Under the pieces are notes generated by a model that had not been told where the DNA came from, did not search any database, and worked only from the letters and a program-made list of their open reading frames with translations. Positions 1 through 8,790 of a stretch of 64,000 nucleotides of DNA are shown in pieces. Source of the DNA: Lachnospiraceae bacterium (GTDB lineage: Bacteria; Bacillota; Clostridia; Lachnospirales; Lachnospiraceae); assembly GCA_014804425.1 (NCBI GenBank), contig JAAUZV010000012.1, positions 44,826 through 108,825 of the forward strand. The letters are read 5' to 3'. How positions within the stretch are numbered: position 1 is the stretch's first letter; every line of letters starts with the position of its first letter. Made by a program: the position numbers and the translations under genes.

Positions 1-246
1 GGTAAGGCAGTATGTAGAATTGAGAAAGAAAACGCATTTAATGATTATGTAATAGATGCTTTATACGATTTTGTAAAAGTATATAATCGTTCAAAACATG
101 AGGTAAATCAAGATGAAGCTAAGGATAGAATGTTTAATGCAGAAGATGCCGTAGTATCGTATTTTGCAACTAGATTATTGGGAGTACTTATATTGCAAAA
201 AATTAATGTGACAGAGAGTTTTAAAAAATATGAAATTTGTGAGTAA
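1..246 (+). CDS. Partial hypothetical protein (3' end only)
   Basis: The window opens inside a plus-strand reading frame with 81 remaining codons, ending at TAA 244-246 (C-terminus FKKYEICE). I do not recognise the family. The visible part is charged and probably helical, with no motif or membrane segment. It is AT-richer than the genes that follow, as is the next 200 bases, which hints at accessory DNA. The start lies outside the window, so neither length nor function can be judged. Confidence 0.5.
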   Translation, partial: GKAVCRIEKENAFNDYVIDALYDFVKVYNRSKHEVNQDEAKDRMFNAEDAVVSYFATRLLGVLILQKINVTESFKKYEICE

Positions 247-275
247 TATGGAGATATAGTACTGTGTATGATTGA

Positions 276-422
276 CTGCTTAGTGTGAAAAAGATTGCGC
301 AACAACGCAATTTGACAGGATATGTGGTAAAAGCAGTTACATTTGATATTGGTGAGATTTTGGCAGGATATGACAAGTCATTGAAATGGTACAAGTTATA
401 TTGTCAAGAATTTAAAAAATAG
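276..422 (+). pseudogene. Short reading-frame remnant in AT-rich spacer
   Basis: A frame open from after TGA 273-275 to TAG 420-422 contains KKIAQQRNLTGYVVKAVTFD and ends in LYCQEFKK. Only a GTG at 285 could start it, and it has no convincing ribosome site. It reads like real protein sequence, so it may be the end of a decayed gene related to the partial frame at 1-246. Apart from this, 247-516 shows nothing else I can support. Confidence 0.25.
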
Positions 423-516
423 GGAATGGGTATGGTTGTAATCTTTTTGAAATAATATAATAATACATTTAGGTAATACCTGCCCCGACTGCCTTGGAAT
501 CGTTCCAGTCCCATAG

Positions 517-1152
517 TCACCGGATTAAGGCAGTCCTCCTCCTTCCTGTCCGGTCATATTTACGCTGCAATTTCTTTGAGAGTTTTTGTCTGTTTTTTGT
601 CCTTGTTTTACGAATCGCTCGTTTCTCTGAAATAAAAATATAATAGCCGTTTTCCTCGATTACCTTAACACCGCCAAATACAGATTGCAGCTTATTCTTA
701 TACCATTGATACCTCTTTGTGACCATAACCATACTGCCGCCATACTTCAAATGATGAAAGCCGTTTTCAATGAAATTTTTGGGCACATGGAAGTCCGCAT
801 GATAAGGCGGATTTGATAAGATCAGATCAAAATCCCGTTCGACAATATTACTCAGTCCGTCGCTTTGAACGATATGGATAGCTCCCAGATCATGATAGAG
901 GGCATTCTTTTTTGCCAGTTCAATTGCAATGGGATTATTATCAACCATTGTAACATTCTCGGCTCCTGAAAAATGTGCGGCATAGATTCCGATCACACCA
1001 TATCCGCAGCCTAAATCCAATATTTTCTGTCCCGGTTGAAATTCTGTTTTTGACAACATCGTTAAGGTTCCCTTGTCAACAAAATTCGGCGAAAATAAGG
1101 AGCTTTCGGTATGCATTTTAAGACGGATTCCATTGATCGTACACTCTATCAT
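517..1152 (-). CDS. Class I SAM methyltransferase, RsmC-like (MTS domain)
   Basis: Predicted S-adenosylmethionine-dependent methyltransferase of the small-domain (MTS) type used by rRNA guanine-N2 methylases such as RsmC. Visible motifs are the SAM-binding loop LDLGCGYGVIG, the acidic VDNNP after beta-2, and the catalytic NPPY in LILSNPPYHADF. The tail is very basic (KTRTKNRQKLSKKLQRKYDR), fitting RNA binding. At about 210 residues it lacks the N-terminal duplicate domain of E. coli RsmC. An upstream TTG at 1179 is possible, but the ATG at 1152 overlaps the stop of the kinase gene as ATGA, so I prefer coupled translation from there. Next to a kinase and UvrA-like pumps, a resistance-type rRNA methylase is conceivable but unproven. 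Confidence 0.8.
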   Translation of the reverse strand: MIECTINGIRLKMHTESSLFSPNFVDKGTLTMLSKTEFQPGQKILDLGCGYGVIGIYAAHFSGAENVTMVDNNPIAIELAKKNALYHDLGAIHIVQSDGLSNIVERDFDLILSNPPYHADFHVPKNFIENGFHHLKYGGSMVMVTKRYQWYKNKLQSVFGGVKVIEENGYYIFISEKRAIRKTRTKNRQKLSKKLQRKYDRTGRRRTALIR

Positions 1153-2318
1153 ATCGCGCGCTGAATATCGCTTTCGCAATTTTGGATAAAACGGAATACC
1201 TCATATGCATCATTTGCGTGTTTTGTGTCATTCATGCCGATGAAATACGCGACAAATAAGACTTCGATACATTCCATCACGCAGGGGATTGCCGTTTTTT
1301 CTTTTTCAGAAAGAGGAAGGATACTTTCGTAACCTGCGATCACGGATCTGATGTTTTCAATCCACTCAATTTTGGTAAAGGAGTCCTCCGTTTCTTCGGC
1401 TAATAGTCCCGTCAAAAAATAACAAATATCAAAAATCCTAATGTTTCTTTGGCTCAAATCGAAATCAATATAACCGGACAATTGACCTTCAAAGAATAAG
1501 AAATTGCCAAAATGAACATCCCGATGAATTAATTGTTTCGGCAGGAAATCATATACGCTTTCCAACAAATCCACTGTTTTTGAATATTCTTCTTCATATA
1601 GGATCTTCCACTTGTTATTTGCTAAATTTTCCCGTATCCATCCTTTCATCTCTTTTAGCAGGCTGTTATCCCAAAATTCCAATTCTTTTTCGCATTTCAT
1701 AAATGCCGTATGTAACTGTGCAATGGCACAGCCCATTTTCTGAGCCATTGTCCGATCTTTCAAATCGGTAATATTACTTCCACGTAATTTTTTTGACAGG
1801 AGGAAATAATGGTTTTGATGCGAAGCATACTTTTCACCCGTTTTTGTATGAACGATCGTTACGACCGGAATATCGCAATCCGATAATATTTCCGATATTT
1901 TGATATTCCTTTCCAACTGTTTTTTATCCTCATACATTTTTATGACATAAGAATGATTCACTTCCCATGCTGAGGGATATATTTGTTCTAAATGTTTGTT
2001 TTCCATTTCCCATAAGGGCAGAATCTGTTCGATCATCTCTTTCATTTTCTGATATTTCACCTTTCCTTGTGCAATGATCCTTCTGATACTTGCTGCCGAC
2101 AAATGATAGATAGTTCCAAGCTGTCCGTTCGTTCTTCCCTCAAGATGCTTCAGATAGATATACTGGTTGCGTTTCTCTAATTCGATCTTATAGTCGGTCA
2201 GCCGCTTTACCTCACAATCATTTCCTTTTGGGATATATAAATAACCGCCCTGATAATATTTTTGAATCATGGAAAGCAATTCTTCAGGCAAAACATCATT
2301 TGCATTTACATATTTCAT
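1149..2318 (-). CDS. CD3324-type regulator domain fused to an aminoglycoside phosphotransferase-fold kinase
   Basis: Two domains are joined. Residues 1 to about 80 (MKYVNANDVLPEELLSMIQK onward, ending in an LSAASIRRIIAQGK recognition-helix-like stretch) resemble CD3324/Mor-like helix-turn-helix proteins. From about residue 110 the chain is a protein-kinase-like phosphotransferase (APH/choline kinase superfamily), with catalytic loop HRDVHFGNFLF and metal-binding IDFD. Such enzymes phosphorylate small molecules such as aminoglycosides, macrolides or choline; the substrate here is unknown. The ATG at 2318 is chosen over the one at 2327 because family members start at MKY and it sits 10 nt after GGAG. 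Its stop overlaps the methyltransferase start. It diverges from the UvrA-like genes. Confidence 0.8.
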   Translation of the reverse strand: MKYVNANDVLPEELLSMIQKYYQGGYLYIPKGNDCEVKRLTDYKIELEKRNQYIYLKHLEGRTNGQLGTIYHLSAASIRRIIAQGKVKYQKMKEMIEQILPLWEMENKHLEQIYPSAWEVNHSYVIKMYEDKKQLERNIKISEILSDCDIPVVTIVHTKTGEKYASHQNHYFLLSKKLRGSNITDLKDRTMAQKMGCAIAQLHTAFMKCEKELEFWDNSLLKEMKGWIRENLANNKWKILYEEEYSKTVDLLESVYDFLPKQLIHRDVHFGNFLFFEGQLSGYIDFDLSQRNIRIFDICYFLTGLLAEETEDSFTKIEWIENIRSVIAGYESILPLSEKEKTAIPCVMECIEVLFVAYFIGMNDTKHANDAYEVFRFIQNCESDIQRAI

Positions 2319-2550
2319 TAGCGTCATTCACTCCGTAAGTATATTTATTTTATTATAACAGAGGATTCCTGCTTATCGGTGATCATATTCATTTCTGTAA
2401 AAAACATGAGCACCGATCATTATTCCTGCGGTATACTGCATGGTATGGAAAGCAGGCAGATAGGAGACAGAAATCTTGAGATTCTAAATGAAATCGCTTA
2501 TAATCTAATCAAAGAGTTTGATAGAATGGAAAGGGACCATAAAAGACGCT

Positions 2551-4992
2551 ATGGATCGGATTCTAATAAAAAATGCACATTTTCATAATCTGAAAAACAT
2601 CGATATTGAGATCCCCAAAAATAAAGTCGTAACGGTTGCAGGGGTAAGCGGTTCCGGTAAGACCACCATTGTGTATGATATTCTGTATCAAAAAAGTGTT
2701 ATGAGATATCTTCATTATCGGGACATGATCACTGATAATCTTGAGGAAGATACGTGTGATGATATCATCGGGTTAGGCCCTGTCATTGCAGTAAGGCAGG
2801 ATATGATACGGCAAGCGAATCCGAAATCTGTCATAGGGACGAGGATGAACATGCTCGATGACTTAAAGAAACTTTATTTGCTGGAGGGGCAGATTCGTTG
2901 TCCTGCGTGTGGAAATGAGATCGGAAATACAAATATATGCCCGATATGCGGTGCTTCTGTTACGATGGTACATGAGCGGCAGCTGTCTTTTAATTCGCCG
3001 GAGGGTATGTGCTTAGAATGCCGGGGGAGAGGGCATAAAACCGAAATTCACATGGAACATATCATACCGGACTCGGAGGAATCGCTTTTTCAGATTTGTA
3101 AGCGTATCAAGATTCCTCTTTTGTTAAAATCGCTTACCCGTTTTACGGATTATTATGGTTTTGTGCCTGATACAACAAGATTCTCGGATTTGGACCGCAA
3201 AATGCGCAACCAGTTTTTATATGGATTTGAGAATCCGAAAATGGCTTATGGAACTTATTGGGGAGTCATACCGGCAGTGGAAAATGCGTATCGGAAAGGA
3301 ACGTTAATTCCCAATATTGCGAATGAGGTAAGATGCCCGGCGTGTCAGGGATACAAGCTTGGAGATGCAGGGCGCAGTTTGAAATTAATGGGCTTACATA
3401 TCTGTGAGATGCAGGAATTGCCGGTCAGCGAGTTGAGAATGCGTTTGCATCAGGCATTAGAAGAACAAAGATTTTCGAGCGAGGGCATGCATTTTGCGAA
3501 GCGCTTAGTTTCGAAAATGGACAAGATGATTGATTTCGGACTTGGGTATTTATCCCTGTTTCGGGAAATACCATCTCTCAGCGGGGGCGAATTGCATAAA
3601 CTTTTTTTGATGCAGCGTATGGATCAAAAATCAGATTCCATGATATATGTTTTTGATGAACCTACCTCGGGGCTGCATAAGATCGAGAGAGAACAATTCA
3701 TATCCCGGTTGTTTGATTTAAAAAATGCGGAAAACAGCGTGATCGTTGTTGAACATGATATGGATATGATGCAGGCGTCAGAGTATATGATCGAGGTAGG
3801 CCCCGGCGCAGGGGAAGAGGGGGGACGCATCATCTATTCAGGTACCTATCAGGATATGTTATGCAATAAAAATTCTGTATTGGCAAACTATCTGACAGGG
3901 GAAGATCTGTTCAAGAAGAAAACAGATCGGTTCATTGATGAAACCACGGCAAAGCTTGTATTAAATGATATATCTACGAATAATTTGCGACATATTGATG
4001 TAGAAATACCACTTAACAGGATGATAGGAGTTGCGGGGGTTTCAGGGAGCGGAAAAAGTTCTCTGATTTCCGGAACCTTGGTTCCGATATTAAAGTTTTA
4101 TTTTGGAGCTGCCGCTAAGGATGATTCTGAAGAGCATACAGAGAGCGCCGAAGACGCTGCCATGATAGAACAGGAAGAAGAATATGTAGAACAAACATGG
4201 AAGCGTGTGAGTGGTTTACAGCATCTGAATGGATTTGTTGAAGTGAATCAAAAGCCTATTTCGATGAACAGTCGGTCTAATCTGCTTACTTATTTGAATC
4301 TTTGGGACACGGTCAGAAGCCTTTATGCTGAGCAGGCATCAAAAGAAGGGAGAGCGGTTTCTGCTTCGTATTTTTCCTTTAATTCCAAAGGGGCATGTGA
4401 AAAGTGCAAAGGCTTAGGAGTGATCGAAAAAAGGAATGCAGGATTCATATACAGGGAGACATGTAATCGGTGTAACGGAAAACGGTATCAGCAGGACGTG
4501 CTCCAAGTGAGATACAGGGAGAAGAGTATTGCGGAGGTCCTTGATCTGTCTGTCCAAGAAGCGGGGGATTTCTTTGGCGGGCATGAGAAGCTGAGAAAAA
4601 GCTTTGAATTGCTCCAAAAAATCGGATTGGGATATATGAAACTCGGACAGCCCGTTTCTACGCTGAGCGGCGGCGAGTGCCAGCGATTGAAATTGATGAA
4701 GCAATTTCTCAAGAAAAAGAAAGGGCATATATTATACATTCTGGATGAACCGACCGCCGGTTTGGGTATTCCTGACAAAGAACGATTATTCACATTATTG
4801 GATTCGATGGTTGAGGAAGGAAATTCGGTCATTGTCATAGAACACGATTTGCAAGTGTTATCATATTGTGACTGGATCATTGAACTCGGACCGGGAAGCG
4901 GAAGTGACGGAGGTACCGTACTGATGACCGGCTCTCCGGCGGAATTGAAAAAATCGAATCAATCGATGATAGGTCAATACCTAACAAGATAG
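2551..4992 (+). CDS. UvrA-like ABC ATPase (UvrA2/drug-resistance type), first of a pair
   Basis: Tandem ABC ATPase of the UvrA superfamily, about 813 residues, shorter than repair UvrA (about 940). First nucleotide-binding half: Walker A GVSGSGKTT (residues 31-39), zinc module CPACGNE...CPICGAS, signature SLSGGELHKL, Walker B YVFDEPTSGL, H-loop VVEHD. Second half: GVSGSGKSS, zinc module CEKCKGLG...CNRCNGKRY, STLSGGECQRLKL, ILDEPTAGL, VIEHD. Stand-alone relatives such as DrrC and UvrA2 protect DNA against, or release, intercalating drugs. A TTG at 2518 would lengthen it, but the ATG at 2551 begins the conserved MDRILIKNAHFHNLKN start. It is followed 13 nt later by a serine hydrolase and then a second UvrA-like gene, so a paired complex is plausible. 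Confidence 0.85.
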   Translation: MDRILIKNAHFHNLKNIDIEIPKNKVVTVAGVSGSGKTTIVYDILYQKSVMRYLHYRDMITDNLEEDTCDDIIGLGPVIAVRQDMIRQANPKSVIGTRMNMLDDLKKLYLLEGQIRCPACGNEIGNTNICPICGASVTMVHERQLSFNSPEGMCLECRGRGHKTEIHMEHIIPDSEESLFQICKRIKIPLLLKSLTRFTDYYGFVPDTTRFSDLDRKMRNQFLYGFENPKMAYGTYWGVIPAVENAYRKGTLIPNIANEVRCPACQGYKLGDAGRSLKLMGLHICEMQELPVSELRMRLHQALEEQRFSSEGMHFAKRLVSKMDKMIDFGLGYLSLFREIPSLSGGELHKLFLMQRMDQKSDSMIYVFDEPTSGLHKIEREQFISRLFDLKNAENSVIVVEHDMDMMQASEYMIEVGPGAGEEGGRIIYSGTYQDMLCNKNSVLANYLTGEDLFKKKTDRFIDETTAKLVLNDISTNNLRHIDVEIPLNRMIGVAGVSGSGKSSLISGTLVPILKFYFGAAAKDDSEEHTESAEDAAMIEQEEEYVEQTWKRVSGLQHLNGFVEVNQKPISMNSRSNLLTYLNLWDTVRSLYAEQASKEGRAVSASYFSFNSKGACEKCKGLGVIEKRNAGFIYRETCNRCNGKRYQQDVLQVRYREKSIAEVLDLSVQEAGDFFGGHEKLRKSFELLQKIGLGYMKLGQPVSTLSGGECQRLKLMKQFLKKKKGHILYILDEPTAGLGIPDKERLFTLLDSMVEEGNSVIVIEHDLQVLSYCDWIIELGPGSGSDGGTVLMTGSPAELKKSNQSMIGQYLTR

Positions 4993-5005
4993 ATAAGGAG
5001 TTGAA

Positions 5006-6028
5006 ATGGAGCAAACAAAAAATGATTTCCCGATGAAACAGTGGATAGAGCGATCACCTCAGGAAGCAGGGATAAAGAATGCTGTTATATCTGATTTTCA
5101 TAGAGAACTTGAACGCAGAGGGAAAGGTGTTTATGCATCCTTAATGATCAAAAAAGGTTATATCATATATGAGAATTATTGGAATGGATTTGACCGGAAT
5201 ACCCCGGGAAATGTATATTCTGTAACAAAGAGCTTTGTGTCAACCCTCATAGGAATCGCGATAGATCAGAAATATTTGAATATCGGGGATCTGGTGGCTG
5301 ATCATTATGAAGAATTTTGCGCAGGCCCTGCGGAATGGTATAAGGAGAGTATTACGATCGAAAACCTTTTGACGATGTCATCCGGCATTTTTTGTCCGAC
5401 AAATGCGGGCTTTAATCATAGGATGAGCATAAGTCAGGATGAACTGAATATGCTGCTGAGGCTGCCGGTAGATAGAGGGAAAATTGGTAAATTCTCATAT
5501 AATGATGCGAATTATCACTTATTGTCGCGGATTTTATCTAAGGCAACAGGGATGGGTCCGATGGAATTTGCGCAAAAAGTACTATTCAATGAGCTAAACA
5601 TCACCGGCGCTGAAAACGGGGAGTCTTATCCCAAATGGGAAGCAGACGCCCAGAATATCAATTATGGCGGCTTCGGTCTATGGTTATGTGCAAGGGATAT
5701 GGCTAAATTGGGATATTTGTTTATGAATGACGGCTGTTGGGGAGAGAAGCGATTGCTATCAAAAGAGTGGGTATCGCAATCGATATCTCCTCAAATAAGG
5801 ACGACACAAAAAGATGTTTATTACGGATATGGCTGGTGGAATCGGGAAATAAATGGAATTTCTGTTTTTTATGCGCTTGGTTCCGGCGGGCAATCTATTT
5901 TGTGTGTACCTTCATTGGATTTGCTCATCGTGTTTCTGTGTAACAGAAATTCTATGGCATTTCGAGAAGTGGATTGTTTGTGGGAAAACTTGGTTTTGGA
6001 TTTAAGCAGGGGAGCAGAGGGGATATGA
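5006..6028 (+). CDS. Serine hydrolase of the beta-lactamase/penicillin-binding fold
   Basis: Beta-lactamase-family (class C/esterase EstB-like) serine hydrolase of 340 residues. The catalytic S-x-x-K is SVTK in NVYSVTKSFVSTLIG, with Tyr-x-Asn at FSYNDANYH. No signal peptide is visible at the N-terminus (MEQTKNDFPMKQW), so it probably acts in the cytoplasm and may hydrolyse a small ester or amide instead of peptidoglycan. AAGGAG lies 6 nt before the ATG. Its stop overlaps the start of the second UvrA-like gene (ATGA), so the three genes form one tightly coupled unit. An enzyme that modifies the ligand recognised by the flanking ATPases is a reasonable but untested idea. Confidence 0.8.
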   Translation: MEQTKNDFPMKQWIERSPQEAGIKNAVISDFHRELERRGKGVYASLMIKKGYIIYENYWNGFDRNTPGNVYSVTKSFVSTLIGIAIDQKYLNIGDLVADHYEEFCAGPAEWYKESITIENLLTMSSGIFCPTNAGFNHRMSISQDELNMLLRLPVDRGKIGKFSYNDANYHLLSRILSKATGMGPMEFAQKVLFNELNITGAENGESYPKWEADAQNINYGGFGLWLCARDMAKLGYLFMNDGCWGEKRLLSKEWVSQSISPQIRTTQKDVYYGYGWWNREINGISVFYALGSGGQSILCVPSLDLLIVFLCNRNSMAFREVDCLWENLVLDLSRGAEGI

Positions 6029-8250
6029 AATTTATCCAAATAAAAAATGCAAGTTTGCATAATTTGAATGAGGTATGCGTCGATATTCCCAAAAATCAGC
6101 TTGTTGTTGTCACGGGAGTAAGCGGCTCAGGAAAAACGAGCTTGATCTGTGATATTTTAGATGAGGCCGGAAGCAGTGATTATTTAGAAAATATCGGACT
6201 GCTGCAAGACGTTCCGTTTCATCATTGTTCTGAAAGCATAAGTGGATTAAGCCCCACAGTCGCTTTACGAAAAAGAAATGAAGGCATATGGAACCCGAGG
6301 TCATTGGTAGGAACAAAAACCAGAATATTACATTATCTCAGATTATTATATGTCACAGACGGAGAGATACCGTGTAATAACTGTGGCCGCATCAACAGGC
6401 TGAGTAAGACGCAGTGTATTTGCGGAGCCGAGATACCCTCAATTGGCAGCAGGGAGCTATCCCCGAATTCGTCCGCTGGAAAATGTGCGGAATGCGAAGG
6501 AACGGGATATATATTGGATGTAGATTTGGATATGATCTATGACAATCCCGATAAAACAATGGAAGAATTATGCGGTATGATTCCGGGCTGTACTCCCCTG
6601 AAAAACCAGCTTTCTTTTTTTGCAGAAGCGCTGAAGACAGATTTAACGCTGTCTTTTGAAAAACAACCGCTGCATGTGCAGGATGCATTTTGTAACGGGC
6701 TTCATAGCGCTAAAAGTAATTTCCGGGGAATCGGACCGTATTTGAAAAAGCTGTATGCGGAAGGGAAATATCATGGTACGAAAATTCATAAACGTATTTG
6801 CCCGGAGTGCAGCGGAGACAGACTTTGCCCAAAGGGGCGCAGTATACGGATCAAGAATATCACGCTGCCGGAAGCGTCGCAAATGTCAATTGATGAAATA
6901 AAAGTATTTATTTTGTCTATCCTTAACGATGCAGCCACAACGGATGCCGGAAAAAGCATCTGCAAGATCGTCGTTTCTTATTTAGATGATCTCATTCATG
7001 TGGGGCTTGGTTATCTGAACTTGTACCGGACAATTCCCAGCCTGAGCGGAGGTGAATTTCAGCGCTTAAAACTGGCATCATTGCTTGGAAACACGATGGA
7101 GGATATGATCATTATCGCAGATGAGCCCTTAACAGGTCTGCATCCGGCGGAAAAGAGGAACATATTAGAGCAGATGCGCTTCCTTTGTGATAAGGGAAAT
7201 AGTGTGATTCTCATTGAGCATAATTTGGAAGCTCTGAAAATCGCGGATCACATTATTGATTTTGGGGTTTATGGAGGGATACGTGGCGGAAATATCATCT
7301 ATACCGGTGATTATGAAGGACTGCTGAATTGTGAGGAATCTATTACCGCCCGGTACATACGAAAAGGAAATATGACGCTTTTGGGCGGTGATATTGGCAA
7401 GGATAACTTGATCATCCAAAACGCCTGTGCGAATAACTTAAAGGGAATTGATGTGGAGATTCCCTTGCATTCTTTGGTTGGTATCACAGGTGTTTCCGGC
7501 AGTGGTAAGAGTTCACTGATCGCGGGTACACTCGTTCCGTTATTGAAAAGCTATTTTGAGGATTCTTATTCTGCCTTGGATGAATCGGATGATGAAGATA
7601 TTCTTTATGATAAAGATAAGAATGCAGCGTTGTCCGGGATAAACAATCTTGATGGCTATACCTATGTATCTCAATCTCCGATAGGAAGGAATCATCAGTC
7701 AATTGTTGCGACCTATGTCGGTATCATGAAACAGATACAGGCCTTATTTGCAAAGCAGGAAAGCGCAGGAGAAGCAAAATACAAGGGAAAGAGTCTGTCG
7801 CAGATACTCGATATGACAGTGGAGGAAGGACTCTTATTTTTTGACTGTGAAAAAAAGATTCGAAAAATATTATCTGATCTAAAGGATCTGGGATTAGATT
7901 ATTTGACGTTAGGGCAGCCGACACAAACGTTGAGTGGCGGGGAAGGGCAGCGGTTAAAGCTTTGCAGGAGCCTTGCGGGGAATAAGAAAAATAGTTTATA
8001 TCTATTTGATGAGCCATCCATTGGGTTAAGCTTATACGATATCGATCATTTGATACAAATTTTTCATAAGTTATTACAGCATGGGCATTCCGTTATCGTC
8101 ATCGAACATGATGTGAATATTCTGTCGAATTGCAATTGGCTGATAGAGCTGGGGCCGGGGGCGGATAAGCTGGGAGGGTCTGTGATCGCGGAAGGAACAC
8201 CGGAGGATATCAAAAAGAATAAACATTCTAAAATAGCAGAATTTTTATGA
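6025..8250 (+). CDS. UvrA-like ABC ATPase, second of a pair, lacking the second zinc module
   Basis: A 741-residue UvrA-superfamily ATPase. First half: Walker A GVSGSGKTS, zinc-type cysteines CNNCGR...CICGAE, CAECEGTG and CPECSGDRL, signature SLSGGEFQRLKL, Walker B IIADEPLTGL, H-loop LIEHN. Second half: GVSGSGKSS, TLSGGEGQRLKL, YLFDEPSIGL, VIEHD. Between the second Walker A and signature there are no Cys-x-x-Cys pairs (AKQESAGEAKYKGKSLSQIL), although the partner at 2551-4992 keeps them. UvrA uses that zinc hairpin to read DNA, so this subunit may have lost the contact. The ATG at 6025 is chosen because it begins the conserved MKFIQIKNASLHNLNE, has AGAGGGG upstream and overlaps the hydrolase stop. 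Confidence 0.85.
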   Translation: MKFIQIKNASLHNLNEVCVDIPKNQLVVVTGVSGSGKTSLICDILDEAGSSDYLENIGLLQDVPFHHCSESISGLSPTVALRKRNEGIWNPRSLVGTKTRILHYLRLLYVTDGEIPCNNCGRINRLSKTQCICGAEIPSIGSRELSPNSSAGKCAECEGTGYILDVDLDMIYDNPDKTMEELCGMIPGCTPLKNQLSFFAEALKTDLTLSFEKQPLHVQDAFCNGLHSAKSNFRGIGPYLKKLYAEGKYHGTKIHKRICPECSGDRLCPKGRSIRIKNITLPEASQMSIDEIKVFILSILNDAATTDAGKSICKIVVSYLDDLIHVGLGYLNLYRTIPSLSGGEFQRLKLASLLGNTMEDMIIIADEPLTGLHPAEKRNILEQMRFLCDKGNSVILIEHNLEALKIADHIIDFGVYGGIRGGNIIYTGDYEGLLNCEESITARYIRKGNMTLLGGDIGKDNLIIQNACANNLKGIDVEIPLHSLVGITGVSGSGKSSLIAGTLVPLLKSYFEDSYSALDESDDEDILYDKDKNAALSGINNLDGYTYVSQSPIGRNHQSIVATYVGIMKQIQALFAKQESAGEAKYKGKSLSQILDMTVEEGLLFFDCEKKIRKILSDLKDLGLDYLTLGQPTQTLSGGEGQRLKLCRSLAGNKKNSLYLFDEPSIGLSLYDIDHLIQIFHKLLQHGHSVIVIEHDVNILSNCNWLIELGPGADKLGGSVIAEGTPEDIKKNKHSKIAEFL

Positions 8251-8289
8251 GATTTCTGTTTTTTATAACTAAGAATATAAGAGAGCCTT

Positions 8290-8373
8290 TTATTGAATCA
8301 CCAGTTTCATACTGCGGTATCTTGTCTCCGTTTCCCGAAAACCAAGAGACTGATACAGCGGATAGCCGTCCAC
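8290..8373 (-). pseudogene. C-terminal remnant of a GNAT acetyltransferase
   Basis: On the minus strand, 27 codons before TAA read YPLYQSLGFRETETRYRSMK followed by LVIQ. The Y-x-x-x-G-F pattern is the usual last strand of GNAT N-acetyltransferases. Upstream the frame soon hits a stop and runs into the end of the next gene, so only the tail survives. It is too short to be functional and marks a deletion scar between the UvrA-like operon and the ABM gene. Confidence 0.55.
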
Positions 8374-8380
8374 TTTTATC

Positions 8381-8713
8381 CTACTCTCTTATAAAATGCC
8401 TGTCTTTTTCCGGTATTCCGGTATCATCAGATAAGTACCGCTCCACCTTCATATGCAGATCATATTTTGTCCTGAGCGCTGTGATCTTCTCCATCATCGG
8501 AGAGGCGTGGTGCAGATCCAGCGCTTGTTGGTTTTCCCAACAGTCAATCAGCAATACGGTTTCTGAATCCGACATGGGGATAAAATAATCATACCGCAAA
8601 TTTCCTTCCTCGCTGCGAATCGCCGCCGCAGTTCCGCTGCTTTCCATTTCTGCCGCAAACTTTCGCGCAGCTCCGTCTGTTCCGGTATAATAGATATTTA
8701 TCACAATGCTCAT
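8381..8713 (-). CDS. Antibiotic-biosynthesis-monooxygenase (ABM) domain protein
   Basis: A 110-residue single-domain protein of the dimeric alpha/beta-barrel ABM superfamily, to which YgiN-type quinol monooxygenases belong. It shows the typical pattern: a first strand SIVINIYYTG, a mid-section RYDYFIPMSD, then VLLIDCWENQQALDLHHASP, where the ELW-x-s-x-x-A-x-x-x-H-like segment is characteristic. It is probably a soluble small-molecule oxidoreductase or an orphan stress protein; the substrate cannot be told. GGAGGAA lies 8 nt before the ATG at 8713. A TTG 15 nt upstream lies within the ribosome site and is rejected. Confidence 0.75.
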   Translation of the reverse strand: MSIVINIYYTGTDGAARKFAAEMESSGTAAAIRSEEGNLRYDYFIPMSDSETVLLIDCWENQQALDLHHASPMMEKITALRTKYDLHMKVERYLSDDTGIPEKDRHFIRE

Positions 8714-8790
8714 AGGCGTTTCCTCCAAATCTTTTGATCAGAGATCGTGTCGGGCTTAGGACCTATTTTCCTTTCGCCTCCGCTGGTCTG

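Noticed and set aside
2379..2588. A 69-codon frame before the first UvrA-like gene
   Set aside because: It starts at GTG without a clear ribosome site and overlaps the conserved start of the ATPase gene in another frame. Amino-acid wording is plausible (ILNEIAYNLIKEFDRMERDH), so a decayed gene cannot be excluded.
2551..8250. uvrA genes of nucleotide-excision repair
   Set aside because: Both proteins are shorter than repair UvrA, one lacks its second zinc module, no uvrB is near, and a serine hydrolase separates them.
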